This document shows, in pieces, positions 45,004-56,847 of a stretch of 64,000 nucleotides of DNA (the stretch's first letter is position 1; every line of letters begins with the position of its first letter). Position numbers and translations under genes: made by a program. A model generated the notes under the pieces. It was not told where the DNA came from and did no database searches. It saw only the letters and a list, made by a program, of their open reading frames with translations. This stretch comes from Oleiphilus sp. (lineage in GTDB: Bacteria > Pseudomonadota > Gammaproteobacteria > Pseudomonadales > Oleiphilaceae). The stretch lies in contig PZPK01000007.1 in assembly GCA_006212045.1 (NCBI GenBank), positions 62,001 to 126,000 on the forward strand, given 5' to 3'.

Positions 45004-45171
45004 ATGATCTTAGATGTACATGTCGCTTACCTAATCGCCAGTCTCTCCGTGCTGTTCGGGCTCACTTACTCGATCGGACAATTCCTGGAATACAAGATGG
45101 AACAGCTACGTAAAGCTCGCGTGGTTACGGACGAAAGTGAACAGCAGGAAGCAGAAATACTGGCCTCCTGA
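45004..45171 (+). CDS. Small single-pass membrane protein
   Basis: 55 residues, not recognised. One hydrophobic helix (about 5-27: HVAYLIASLSVLFGLTYSIG) is followed by a charged cytoplasmic-type tail rich in Glu and Gln (KARVVTDESEQQEAEIL). AAAGG lies 10 bases before the ATG. It stands between mobA and the convergent aapP gene, 105 bp after mobA. Codon use and the clean helix-plus-tail layout suggest a real gene. Confidence 0.5.
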   Translation: MILDVHVAYLIASLSVLFGLTYSIGQFLEYKMEQLRKARVVTDESEQQEAEILAS

Positions 45172-45214
45172 ACCCTTGGGAAAGCATTCAGGCGGCCAAG
45201 CAGGCAATAGGGGC

Positions 45215-45991
45215 TCAGTGTTGCAGTATTTGGCTCAGGAATAGTTGTAGCCGGTCAGTTTCAGGATTGTCGAAAAATTCATGCGGGGTATTCTCCTCCA
45301 CGATTTCTCCGCCATCCATAAAGATGACCCGATCTGCAACTTTCTTGGCGAAGCCCATTTCATGCGTCACGCACAACATGGTCATGCCTTCTTCTGCCAG
45401 CTCAACCATCACATCCAATACTTCCTTGATCATTTCCGGATCGAGTGCAGAAGTCGGCTCGTCGAACAGCATAATCTGAGGCGCCATGCACAGGGAACGC
45501 GCGATCGCTACGCGTTGTTGCTGGCCTCCGGATAGCTGGCCCGGAAATTTATTCGCCTGATCCGGGATCTTAACCCGCTCCAGATATTTCATCGCAATTG
45601 CTTCGGCTTCATCTTTTGGTTTCTTCTGAACCCAGATTGGTCCAAGCGTCAGATTCTCCAAAATCGTCAAATGGGGAAACAGATTGAAATGTTGGAATAC
45701 CATGCCCACTTCGCGACGAATCGCTTCGATGTTTTTAACATCTTCGATCATCTCCACGCCATTCACGATCAATGAGCCCCGCTGAAACTCTTCCAGCCGG
45801 TTAATACAGCGAATCATGGTTGATTTACCCGAGCCGGAAGGCCCGCAGACGACAATTCGCTCGCCTTTCTTGACGCTAAGATTAATATCCTTGAGTACAT
45901 GGAAGCTTCCGTACCATTTATTCAAATCCTTAATCACGATAACGTCTTCATCGGTCGACAAAGACTTGTTTAACGGTTCATTACTCATCAC
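45215..45991 (-). CDS. aapP: General L-amino acid ABC transporter ATPase AapP
   Basis: 258 residues. Walker [11 protein letters not shown]-loop [12 protein letters not shown], signature LSGGQQQR, Walker [13 protein letters not shown], switch CVTHEM: a complete polar-amino-acid-type ABC ATPase. It powers uptake through AapQ and AapM, encoded directly upstream on the same strand. It is the last gene of the four-gene operon aapJ-aapQ-aapM-aapP. Confidence 0.94.
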   Translation of the reverse strand: MMSNEPLNKSLSTDEDVIVIKDLNKWYGSFHVLKDINLSVKKGERIVVCGPSGSGKSTMIRCINRLEEFQRGSLIVNGVEMIEDVKNIEAIRREVGMVFQHFNLFPHLTILENLTLGPIWVQKKPKDEAEAIAMKYLERVKIPDQANKFPGQLSGGQQQRVAIARSLCMAPQIMLFDEPTSALDPEMIKEVLDVMVELAEEGMTMLCVTHEMGFAKKVADRVIFMDGGEIVEENTPHEFFDNPETDRLQLFLSQILQH

Positions 45992-46005
45992 GAATCTCCG
46001 ATCGA

Positions 46006-47118
46006 CTAATTTCTATGGCTGGTATCCAGCTTTTTCTCAATATTGGAACTGATCATGGACATACCAAAACAACAACACCAGAACACAAGGGCTACAAAGA
46101 TATAACCTTCCGCCGCGTGTCCACCCAACCAGTTGGAATTGGTCAACGCCGTTTGCGTGGTACTCAGTATTTCGAATATGCCGATGATCAAGAGGAAGGT
46201 CGTATTCTTGAACAGCATGATAAAGGTCGCCAGAATATTCGGCATGGAGATCTTGATCACCTGCGGAAAAATAATCAGCAAGGTTTTCTGCCAGTAACTC
46301 AAACCCAGAGAATCTGCAGCTTCATACTGTCCTTGGGGAATCGCCTGAAAACCACCCCTGAAGACTTCTGCCATATAACCCGACATAAACAGAATAAGCA
46401 CAATCCAGACACGTAACAGTTTGTCGACATTGGTACCTTCGGGGAAAAACAGAGGCAGCATCACCGAGCCCATGAAAAACAGGGCAAGGACCGGTACACC
46501 ACGGAAAAACTCGATCAACACGATACAGACGCTTTTGATGAATGGCATTTCAGAGCGTCTACCCAGAGCCCAGAGAAAGCTTAGCGGAAAGGCAATAATG
46601 ATACTGGCGGCCGCCAGGAAAATGTTGAGGGAAAAGCCGCCCCAGTAATCGGTACTGACATATTCAAGGCCGAATAATCGACCATCCAGAAATGCGGCAC
46701 CGATAAATGGAAACACCAGAAACAAGGGTACACCGACACTGTTACGCAACTCATTTGGCAACAGGTACGGAGCAGCAATCACAGCCCCAAGGGCGATCAA
46801 TGAGGTATTGATTCGCCAGAGCTCACCATCCGGATAACTACCGTAAATAAACTGCTGCATCCAGGCCGAGACGAAGACCCAACAGGCACCATCGCCAGCA
46901 CCCTCCGCTTTACAGGCCGCTTCGCTGGTACCCACCCAGTTCGCCGAGATAAACAACCAGTCAATGAGCGCCGGTAAAACAGAGGCTAGAAAAGCAATAA
47001 TAAGAATTGAAACAAGCGAGTTTAAGGGTGTTGAAAACAAGTTGTTTTTTAGCCAGCCAATGACACCAACTTCGTCAATAGGGGCCGGTTGTGCGGGTAA
47101 CGGTTTAAATTCTCTCAC
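46006..47118 (-). CDS. aapM: Amino acid ABC transporter permease AapM
   Basis: 370-residue permease. An N-terminal extension with several hydrophobic segments precedes the transport core of five helices; the EAA loop is [39 protein letters not shown] (split: [20 protein letters not shown] is the ATPase contact). The long size, near 370, is typical of AapM rather than of short HisM-type permeases. It is 12 bp after aapQ and 14 bp before aapP. Confidence 0.93.
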   Translation of the reverse strand: MREFKPLPAQPAPIDEVGVIGWLKNNLFSTPLNSLVSILIIAFLASVLPALIDWLFISANWVGTSEAACKAEGAGDGACWVFVSAWMQQFIYGSYPDGELWRINTSLIALGAVIAAPYLLPNELRNSVGVPLFLVFPFIGAAFLDGRLFGLEYVSTDYWGGFSLNIFLAAASIIIAFPLSFLWALGRRSEMPFIKSVCIVLIEFFRGVPVLALFFMGSVMLPLFFPEGTNVDKLLRVWIVLILFMSGYMAEVFRGGFQAIPQGQYEAADSLGLSYWQKTLLIIFPQVIKISMPNILATFIMLFKNTTFLLIIGIFEILSTTQTALTNSNWLGGHAAEGYIFVALVFWCCCFGMSMISSNIEKKLDTSHRN

Positions 47119-47129
47119 AGTCCAGCCTC

Positions 47130-48326
47130 CTATTTCCGTTCAACAAGGGCAACGCTTTCATTGAAGCGATTCATGCAAAACGAAATCATCATATTGATCG
47201 CAAAATACACGGCCATCGTCATAAACACGATCTCGATTGCCTGTCCCGTCTGATTTAATGAGGTCCCTACGAAAACGGTAAACAAGTCCGGATAACCGAT
47301 CGCTGTCGCCAGGGTCGAGTTTTTAACCAGGCTCTGGTACTCACTATTCAGAAGAGGAACAATCACACGCATCGCCTGAGGCACGATGATCAACTGCATG
47401 ATACGCTTTTCTCTCAGACCAATACTTCGAGCTGCTTCAGTCTGACCATGCGGAACAGCCTGTATCCCGGCTCGTACAGCTTCCGCAATAAACGCGCCGG
47501 TATACACTGTCAATGCCAGTGCAAGCGCCATGAGTTCCGGAATAACATTGGTACCACCGCTGATATTGAATCCGCCTTTTTCGGGATAATCGAGATGAAA
47601 CGGGTTACCCATAATCAACAGGGTCACCAAAGGCAGACCGATAAGGATGCCAAGCGAGGTTAAAAAGACAGGGAATTGTTCGCCTGTTTCATCCTGCCGT
47701 TTGTGGGCCCAGCGGCGTAAAAAGAAGATCGCGACAAATGCGAGAAACAAGGAGCCGTAAACAACCGCCGAACCTGGTTCGTCTACAACTTCCGGGTAGT
47801 ACAAGCCCCGTACATTCAGAAACACCGCATCTCCAAAGTTGATACTGTCTCGAACAATGGGCAAGGCTGAAAGTACTGCGAAATACCAGAAGAAGACCTG
47901 CAGCAGTAATGGAATGTTGCGAAAGGTCTCTACATAGACGATCGATATTCTTTTCAGCAACCAGTTCTGGGAAAAATAGGATACTCCGACAATAAAGCCG
48001 ACAATGGTCGCCAGAATGATGCCGACAAATGAAACCAGTATTGTATTGAGAAGACCCACCAGAAAAGTTTTGGCGTAAGTATGTGTCGCATCGTATTCAA
48101 CAAGTGACATTAATATGTCGAAACCCGCGGTGGTGGTCAGAAAACCAAATCCACTCTTTATCCCCCTTGCTTCCATATTGGCAAGAGCGTTTGAAACGAT
48201 GGTGTAAAAGAAAAACATGAGACCAAGCAAAAGAAGAATCTGATAAATTGCCGCTCGGTTTCTTGGATTGTTGAAGAATGATCCTGACTTTACCGGCTGC
48301 AGTTCCGGCATCGGCTCGTTCGACAT
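47130..48326 (-). CDS. aapQ: Amino acid ABC transporter permease AapQ
   Basis: 398 residues from the ATG at 48326, which has AAGGTCAGA upstream (the frame is open to 48383). About eight hydrophobic helices and the EAA loop AGIQAVPHGQTEAARSIGL near residue 300. A large periplasmic/extra-helix insert between the first helices and the core is characteristic of AapQ/BztB. It pairs with AapM as the membrane channel. Confidence 0.93.
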   Translation of the reverse strand: MSNEPMPELQPVKSGSFFNNPRNRAAIYQILLLLGLMFFFYTIVSNALANMEARGIKSGFGFLTTTAGFDILMSLVEYDATHTYAKTFLVGLLNTILVSFVGIILATIVGFIVGVSYFSQNWLLKRISIVYVETFRNIPLLLQVFFWYFAVLSALPIVRDSINFGDAVFLNVRGLYYPEVVDEPGSAVVYGSLFLAFVAIFFLRRWAHKRQDETGEQFPVFLTSLGILIGLPLVTLLIMGNPFHLDYPEKGGFNISGGTNVIPELMALALALTVYTGAFIAEAVRAGIQAVPHGQTEAARSIGLREKRIMQLIIVPQAMRVIVPLLNSEYQSLVKNSTLATAIGYPDLFTVFVGTSLNQTGQAIEIVFMTMAVYFAINMMISFCMNRFNESVALVERK

Positions 48327-48398
48327 ACTCTGACCTTTTGAGTGCGTGGAAAGGTATCTGAGGACCCCTTGCGGAGTCCTCAATCAAACAGACAGCTC

Positions 48399-49409
48399 TT
48401 ATCTCACTGGCGGAGAGTAAAGGATACCGCCTTGATTCCACTGTGCATTCAAACCACGCGCAATTTTCAGTGGGGAATCCTGACCGACGTTACGCTCAAA
48501 AGATTCTCCATAGTTACCCACTTGCTTCACGATGTTGTAAGCCCAGTCAGCAGAAAGACCAAGCTTCTCACCCGCGTCACCTTCGGAACCCAGCAAACGT
48601 TTCTGACCAGGCTTGCCTTCGGCTTTCATCTTGTCAGCATTCGCGCTGGTTACGCCAAGGAATTCAGCTTCGACCAATGCAGCCATAGACCACTTGACGA
48701 TGTTGAACCATGCGTCGTCACCTTGTCGAACAACAGGACCCAGTGGCTCCTTGGAAATTACTTCTGGCAGAACAACGGCTGAGGAAGGATCTTTCAGACC
48801 AATTCGAATGGCATAGAGTTGAGACTGGTCAGAAGTCAACACGTCGCAGCGTCCACTTTCGAAGCCTTGACGGGTCTGATCCGAGGTATCAAAGGTAACA
48901 GCAGTATACTTCATGCCATTGGCACGGAAATAATCTGCCATGTTCAGTTCAGTCGTTGTACCGGCCTGAATACAGGCAGACGCGCCATCCAGTTCGAGTG
49001 CGCTCTTAACGCCAAGCTTTTTGGAGACCATGAAACCCTGACCGTCATAGTAGTTAACGCCAGCAAAGTTCAGACCCAGAGAAGTGTCGCGTGTATGCGT
49101 CCAGGTAGTGTTACGGGACAGCACATCAATCTCGCCTGACTGCAGTGCGGTAAACCGCTCTTTTGCTGTCAGCGGCTTGTATTGCACCTTGTCAGCATCA
49201 CCCAATACCGCGGCTGCAACGGCACGGCATACGTCTACGTCCAGCCCGCTCCATGCACCTTTCTCATCTTTCTGAGAAAAACCCGCTAATCCCGTACTTA
49301 CACCACAAGAAAGCGTACCCCTTTTTTTAACGTCCTCTAAAGTCCCTGCTGTCGCGGAAAAGGACAGACCTACGGCCAATCCTGCTGCGATGATGGAAGA
49401 TAGCTTCAT
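48399..49409 (-). CDS. aapJ: Amino acid ABC transporter binding protein AapJ
   Basis: 336-residue periplasmic solute-binding protein. Signal peptide 1-21 (cleavage after SATA). The mature part begins LEDVKKRGTLSCGVSTGLAGF, with GLDVDVCRAVAAAVLGD and EIDVLSRNTTWTHTRD, all typical of the AapJ/BztA general L-amino-acid binders. First gene of the operon; the region just upstream carries overlapping inverted repeats that may be an operator. Confidence 0.95.
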   Translation of the reverse strand: MKLSSIIAAGLAVGLSFSATAGTLEDVKKRGTLSCGVSTGLAGFSQKDEKGAWSGLDVDVCRAVAAAVLGDADKVQYKPLTAKERFTALQSGEIDVLSRNTTWTHTRDTSLGLNFAGVNYYDGQGFMVSKKLGVKSALELDGASACIQAGTTTELNMADYFRANGMKYTAVTFDTSDQTRQGFESGRCDVLTSDQSQLYAIRIGLKDPSSAVVLPEVISKEPLGPVVRQGDDAWFNIVKWSMAALVEAEFLGVTSANADKMKAEGKPGQKRLLGSEGDAGEKLGLSADWAYNIVKQVGNYGESFERNVGQDSPLKIARGLNAQWNQGGILYSPPVR

Positions 49410-49527
49410 AATGTTTCTCCTGATTCATCTTTTCGTTTTAATTAAGAGTCAAGGTTCACATTGGCACTTCCCGACACTGCGAACCTTGAATTCCAGCGAA
49501 GGCTACATACAACATTAATGCCAAGTA

Positions 49528-49586
49528 CTTCGTTATGGTATTGATAGCTAAGCGAAAACTATTTTTGATACTTAACGAAGCTATCA
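49528..49586. promoter_or_regulatory. Overlapping inverted repeats upstream of aapJ
   Basis: CTTCGTTA (49528-49535) pairs with TAACGAAG (49573-49580), and TGATAGCT (49542-49549) pairs with AGCTATCA (49579-49586). Both lie about 120-180 bp upstream of aapJ, in an AT-rich gap. Likely operator or alternative stem structure; the regulator is unknown. Confidence 0.4.
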
Positions 49587-49633
49587 GTTTGTGACATTTT
49601 TTTTTCTTTTACAACTGTCTGGCCCCGCCATAC

Positions 49634-50410
49634 TCAGCTTTCCTCGAGAAAGCGCTGGCACAGTCTGTTAAACAACTCCGGCTTTTCGGCATGTAGCCAG
49701 TGACCAACACCTTCAATTATTTTTGAGCGGGCATTGGGGAACAATCTCAGAATTGAATCTCGGTGTTCAGGCAGGATGTAATCGGAATGTCCACCGGCGA
49801 TAAAAAGAACCGGTTTGTCATAGGGACCTTTTGCTTCCGGGGCCCGGATAATGTGTTGGTAATTTTGAACGATGGCTTCAACATTGAAACGCCACCGAAA
49901 TAAGGCACTGCTCCCTTCTCTGATCAGGCTTTTCAGTAAGAACTGTCTGGTTGCACCATCTTCGATAAATTGACTAAAGGCATGCTCCACTTCTGAGCGG
50001 CTCTTTATCTCTGCAAGGTGAACCGAAGCAAATGCTTCAAAAATACTCCTGTGGTGAGGCGCATAGTCCACAGGCGCAATGTCCGCAACAATCAGACGGG
50101 AAATCCGTTCCGGCATGGACAGTGCCAGTTCCATGGCCGTCTTGCCTCCCATCGAATGGCCAAATAGAGCAGACTGTTCTATGTTGGCTTGATCCATATA
50201 AAGCAAGACATCTCTTGCCATCGCAGGGTAATCCATGCGATCCGAATGAGGTGAACGGCCGTGATTGCGTGCGTCGAGTGCATGAACTCTAAAACTCTCC
50301 GAAAGCGCTTTTGCCAGTCGGGACAGATTATCTGATGCTCCAAATAGACCATGTAGAAGAATGACGCGGGGCGCGTCCTCGGGGCCATATACTTTGGAAA
50401 ACAATTCCAT
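49634..50410 (-). CDS. Alpha/beta-hydrolase esterase, YbfF-like
   Basis: 258 residues. LLHGLFGASDNLSRLA is the oxyanion loop, LDARNHGRSPHS a second family mark, FGHSMGGKTAMELAL holds the nucleophile Ser, and GVGHWLHAEKPELF the catalytic His. This set is that of the YbfF/acyl-CoA esterase group. The natural substrate is unknown. It is transcribed leftward, downstream of a tiny peptide gene but separated from it by a terminator. Confidence 0.88.
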   Translation of the reverse strand: MELFSKVYGPEDAPRVILLHGLFGASDNLSRLAKALSESFRVHALDARNHGRSPHSDRMDYPAMARDVLLYMDQANIEQSALFGHSMGGKTAMELALSMPERISRLIVADIAPVDYAPHHRSIFEAFASVHLAEIKSRSEVEHAFSQFIEDGATRQFLLKSLIREGSSALFRWRFNVEAIVQNYQHIIRAPEAKGPYDKPVLFIAGGHSDYILPEHRDSILRLFPNARSKIIEGVGHWLHAEKPELFNRLCQRFLEES

Positions 50411-50496
50411 TGCCTGAATCCTGGTTGGTGTAGGAATTTAAAGCACTAGATACCAGATTAGAGTAGCTCCTCAAAAATTCCAGAACCAAACGCAAA

Positions 50497-50518
50497 AAGG
50501 CAGCCATAGGGCTGCCTT
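50497..50518 (-). terminator. Rho-independent terminator of the small peptide gene
   Basis: Read leftward: AAGGCAGCC, loop CTAT, GGCTGCCTT, continuing as a run of five T. A 9-bp perfect stem beginning 22 bp after the stop of the peptide gene at 50541. Confidence 0.88.
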
Positions 50519-50540
50519 CAAAATCTTGACGTGTCGCTTA

Positions 50541-50633
50541 TTAGCAGAAAAACATACAATTCAGATATGACTTCAATGCTTCAACATTTTCCTGTTCGAG
50601 TTTTGTATGCGGTACAAAAATTTCGTTTTCCAT
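50541..50633 (-). CDS. 30-residue peptide divergent from an AraC-type regulator
   Basis: Not recognised. The ATG at 50633 has GGAG 7 bases upstream; 30 codons end at TAA, and a strong intrinsic terminator follows after 22 bp, so this small transcript has its own complete expression signals. The peptide starts MENEIFVPHTKLEQENV, is acidic in its first two-thirds (a leader-like amphipathic helix), and ends in the hydrophobic NCMFFC with two cysteines. No signal peptide. It is divergent to the AraC-family gene at 50798. It could be a signalling or modified (RiPP-like) peptide, or a leader peptide; no modifying enzyme lies beside it. The function is unknown. Confidence 0.6.
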   Translation of the reverse strand: MENEIFVPHTKLEQENVEALKSYLNCMFFC

Positions 50634-50651
50634 TTATATCTCCAGTTGAAT

Positions 50652-50693
50652 AATCCTAAACTTTCTAAGGATTGCGAGTGCAACTATACTCGC
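50652..50693. promoter_or_regulatory. Two adjacent inverted repeats in the peptide/araC intergenic region
   Basis: AATCCT (50652-50657) with AGGATT (50668-50673), immediately followed by GCGAGT (50674-50679) with ACTCGC (50688-50693). The second overlaps TATAGT, a possible -10 of the leftward peptide promoter. Suits an operator for the divergent regulator; binding is inferred. Confidence 0.45.
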
Positions 50694-50797
50694 TTGGATC
50701 AAAGCGCGCTTGACTGCTTGTCTCGTAGATTTGACATCGTGTTTCATTGTGAGTCTTTCAAACTTATAATTAATTTTCCGTCCAGAATCCTGTCATT

Positions 50798-51820
50798 ATG
50801 ACGACAAAAAAAGCGCTTTCGACAAGCTACGTCAGTTCATCCTGTCCCAGAGTAATTACGCATTACCTGTTGGAGCAGAAAGCACCCAGGGAAAAAATAG
50901 AATCCATATTGGGCTGCCCGCTTGATTCCCTAGAGTCAGTCGAATTCCGCCTGCCCATCGAAAATCTGAATCGCTTGTGGGAGTACGCAGTCAAATACAC
51001 CAAACAACCGGATTTGGGATTAAAACTGGGTACTCGAAAGGTAGAAGATGAAGTTGGCCTGGTCGGGCATATTTTTTTCAGCAATGCGACGATTAGCGAT
51101 GCGCTTACCCAGTATCAGCGGTATTTTTCTGTCACCAATGAAAATATCAGCATAAATATTCAAGTGAGTGACGACCAGATAGAACTGCAATTCCTTTGTA
51201 TCGAACCGGCCTATTACTCCCTGTATGACATGGAACGCACAATTGCCGCGGGTATTACACGAACCAGAGAGCACCTGAAGCGCAAATTGCCCTTACGTTA
51301 CATCGGCTTCCAACACGCCGCTCCGGCACATTACGAGCGCTATAATGCCCTCTTTGAATGCCCCATCAGGTTCTCCCAGCCTTGCTGCTCTATCGCTTTT
51401 GATAAAACCTATCTGGACTATCGCTTACCGCATCGTAGCTCTTACCTTCAAAAGGTACTCAGTAAACATCTCGAAACCGTTCTGAGTAAGATCAAAAGAA
51501 AGACAAGCTTCACCGACAAGATCGAGTTAATGATAGAAAAGCGGTTGGCGAACGATTCAATAGATGCGGAACATATCGCTCAAAAACTCAATATGAGCCG
51601 TAATACGCTTTATCGAAGACTTCAGGCGGAAGATATCAGTTTTCACGACCTGGTGGACAAAGTAAGGAAACGCAAAGCCATTGCCTATCTCAGGCAGGGG
51701 TCCCTATCCATCAGCCAAATCGCGTTTCTTTTGGGTTTTTCGGAATTGAGTGCTTTTAGCCGCGCATTCAAGCGCTGGACCGGCAAGTCGCCGGCCAAAT
51801 ATCTGGAAAGCGATAGCTGA
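50798..51820 (+). CDS. AraC-family regulator with Arabinose_bd-type N-terminal domain
   Basis: 340 residues. Residues about 20-200 are of the PF12625-like ligand-binding type found in OruR/ArgR-type activators; residues about 250-335 form the double HTH (IAQKLNMSRNTLYRRLQAE, then ISQIAFLLGFSELSAFSRAFKRWTGKSPAKY). The ATG is chosen at 50798, in line with the family start. It is divergent from the 30-residue peptide gene with 164 bp between, which holds two inverted repeats. Divergence suggests that it controls the peptide gene, itself, or both. The ligand is unknown. Confidence 0.88.
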   Translation: MTTKKALSTSYVSSSCPRVITHYLLEQKAPREKIESILGCPLDSLESVEFRLPIENLNRLWEYAVKYTKQPDLGLKLGTRKVEDEVGLVGHIFFSNATISDALTQYQRYFSVTNENISINIQVSDDQIELQFLCIEPAYYSLYDMERTIAAGITRTREHLKRKLPLRYIGFQHAAPAHYERYNALFECPIRFSQPCCSIAFDKTYLDYRLPHRSSYLQKVLSKHLETVLSKIKRKTSFTDKIELMIEKRLANDSIDAEHIAQKLNMSRNTLYRRLQAEDISFHDLVDKVRKRKAIAYLRQGSLSISQIAFLLGFSELSAFSRAFKRWTGKSPAKYLESDS

Positions 51821-51857
51821 GGCAGTAACAGCTATCGTATCTCATTGATTTTATTAA

Positions 51858-55477
<3,620 letters not shown>

Positions 55478-55542
55478 CGCTTCAATTGCAGTTCGAAAGC
55501 CCTGTGAATGGACAACACAGAGCTAAAAGGTGGGGATAAATA

Positions 55543-56814
55543 CTAGTGGAGTAAATTCAATCGATCATCGACAAACATATCCAGTTCAGGTGCCAGAACA
55601 TGTACGTAGCGATCAAAATACAAAAACTGCTTCAATAGCAACGCAAACTCTCGCGGGAAATGTAATCCATTCTCTTCCCCTACCCTTACCATCTCCATCA
55701 GCAGTCCATTAATATCTTCTTCTTCCCGAATCGGGCCAGAAGAGTAATCCGGTACCATCACATCGAGTTTGTTGAACAACCCTTTCAAATCGGCTGAAAG
55801 CGAATTGACATTGACGTTTCCGTCCGTGATACCGATTCGGATCATGGCATCTGCCATTCCATCAAAGTTGCCTATCATGATGGATGAAATAAAATCCGAC
55901 ACCGCTTCCCATGTGCCCGGATTTATTCTTCCAACAATTCCGAAGTCAATGAACCCTATCTTGCCATTCTCCAGAACCATCAGATTCCCGGCATGCACGT
56001 CCGCATGAAAAAACTCACATTGTGTCAGACTACTGAACCAGGTATTCATCGCGGTAATCAAAGTCCGTTCGGGATCGTCACAATATGTTCGTATCGTTTC
56101 CAAATCAGTTAGTGAAACTCCAAAGAACCGCTCCATCGTCAGCACGCGTCGACTACTGGCATGAGGATAGACCTTCGGTACCACGACATCATCATTCTGC
56201 GTATCTCTCAGGAACTCTCTAAAAACCTGAAGATTATTGGCTTCCTTAATAAAGTCACACTCTTCCATCATTGTTTTCTGGATTTCTTCAACAACCCCTG
56301 ACAGAGAAGTCCACGATATCTTGGGAGCCAAATACTCGACGGACTTTGCAGCGACGTATAAAAAATTAAGATCCGTGAGAAGAATATTCTCTACGCCCGG
56401 TTTTTGCACTTTGATAACAACATCTTCACCACTTAGCAGTTTAGCGGCATGCACCTGAGCAATGGATGCGGATGCCAATGGTTTTGGATCCACATAAGCG
56501 TAAACTTGCGCGATTGGTTTGCCTAACTCTGTCTCCACTATCTTCTTTACCAGGGAGAACTCAAAAGGAGGTGTTCTATCCAGACAGTACTGAAACTCTT
56601 CCACATATTCCTTTGGAAAAAAGGTAGGTGAACTCGCGATAAACTGACCGAGCTTAATATAGGTGGCTCCCAGCTCTTCAAAGACATGCCTCAATAACTT
56701 TGGATTTGATGGCCGGTCGCCGGAAATCCAGCGAAATCCTCTTTTGGCCAATACACTCGCGGTCTGACCAATTCTGAGTCCACCTTTAAGGCTATCAATC
56801 AACACTGCCATCAC
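55543..56814 (-). CDS. ABC1/AarF/UbiB-type atypical kinase
   Basis: 423 residues of the ABC1/ADCK/UbiB family. The family-specific YIKLGQFIASSP (KxGQ motif), the Ala-rich loop ASASIAQVHAAKL, the nucleotide Lys in VVIKVQKPG, HADVHAGNLMV (catalytic loop) and IGFIDFGIVG (DFG) are all intact, so ATP use is likely. It may bind lipid at the membrane, as UbiB does in ubiquinone synthesis. It lies between dnaN (33 bp) and recF (65 bp), where such a gene is not normally found. Confidence 0.88.
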   Translation of the reverse strand: MMAVLIDSLKGGLRIGQTASVLAKRGFRWISGDRPSNPKLLRHVFEELGATYIKLGQFIASSPTFFPKEYVEEFQYCLDRTPPFEFSLVKKIVETELGKPIAQVYAYVDPKPLASASIAQVHAAKLLSGEDVVIKVQKPGVENILLTDLNFLYVAAKSVEYLAPKISWTSLSGVVEEIQKTMMEECDFIKEANNLQVFREFLRDTQNDDVVVPKVYPHASSRRVLTMERFFGVSLTDLETIRTYCDDPERTLITAMNTWFSSLTQCEFFHADVHAGNLMVLENGKIGFIDFGIVGRINPGTWEAVSDFISSIMIGNFDGMADAMIRIGITDGNVNVNSLSADLKGLFNKLDVMVPDYSSGPIREEEDINGLLMEMVRVGEENGLHFPREFALLLKQFLYFDRYVHVLAPELDMFVDDRLNLLH

Positions 56815-56847
56815 CCGACACCTCTGTCATTAAACTCACTAAAAATC

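Noticed and set aside
50607-50801. 64-codon rightward frame in the peptide/araC gap
   Set aside because: Overlaps the leftward peptide gene antisense, has no ribosome binding site, and runs over the inverted repeats and into the araC start.
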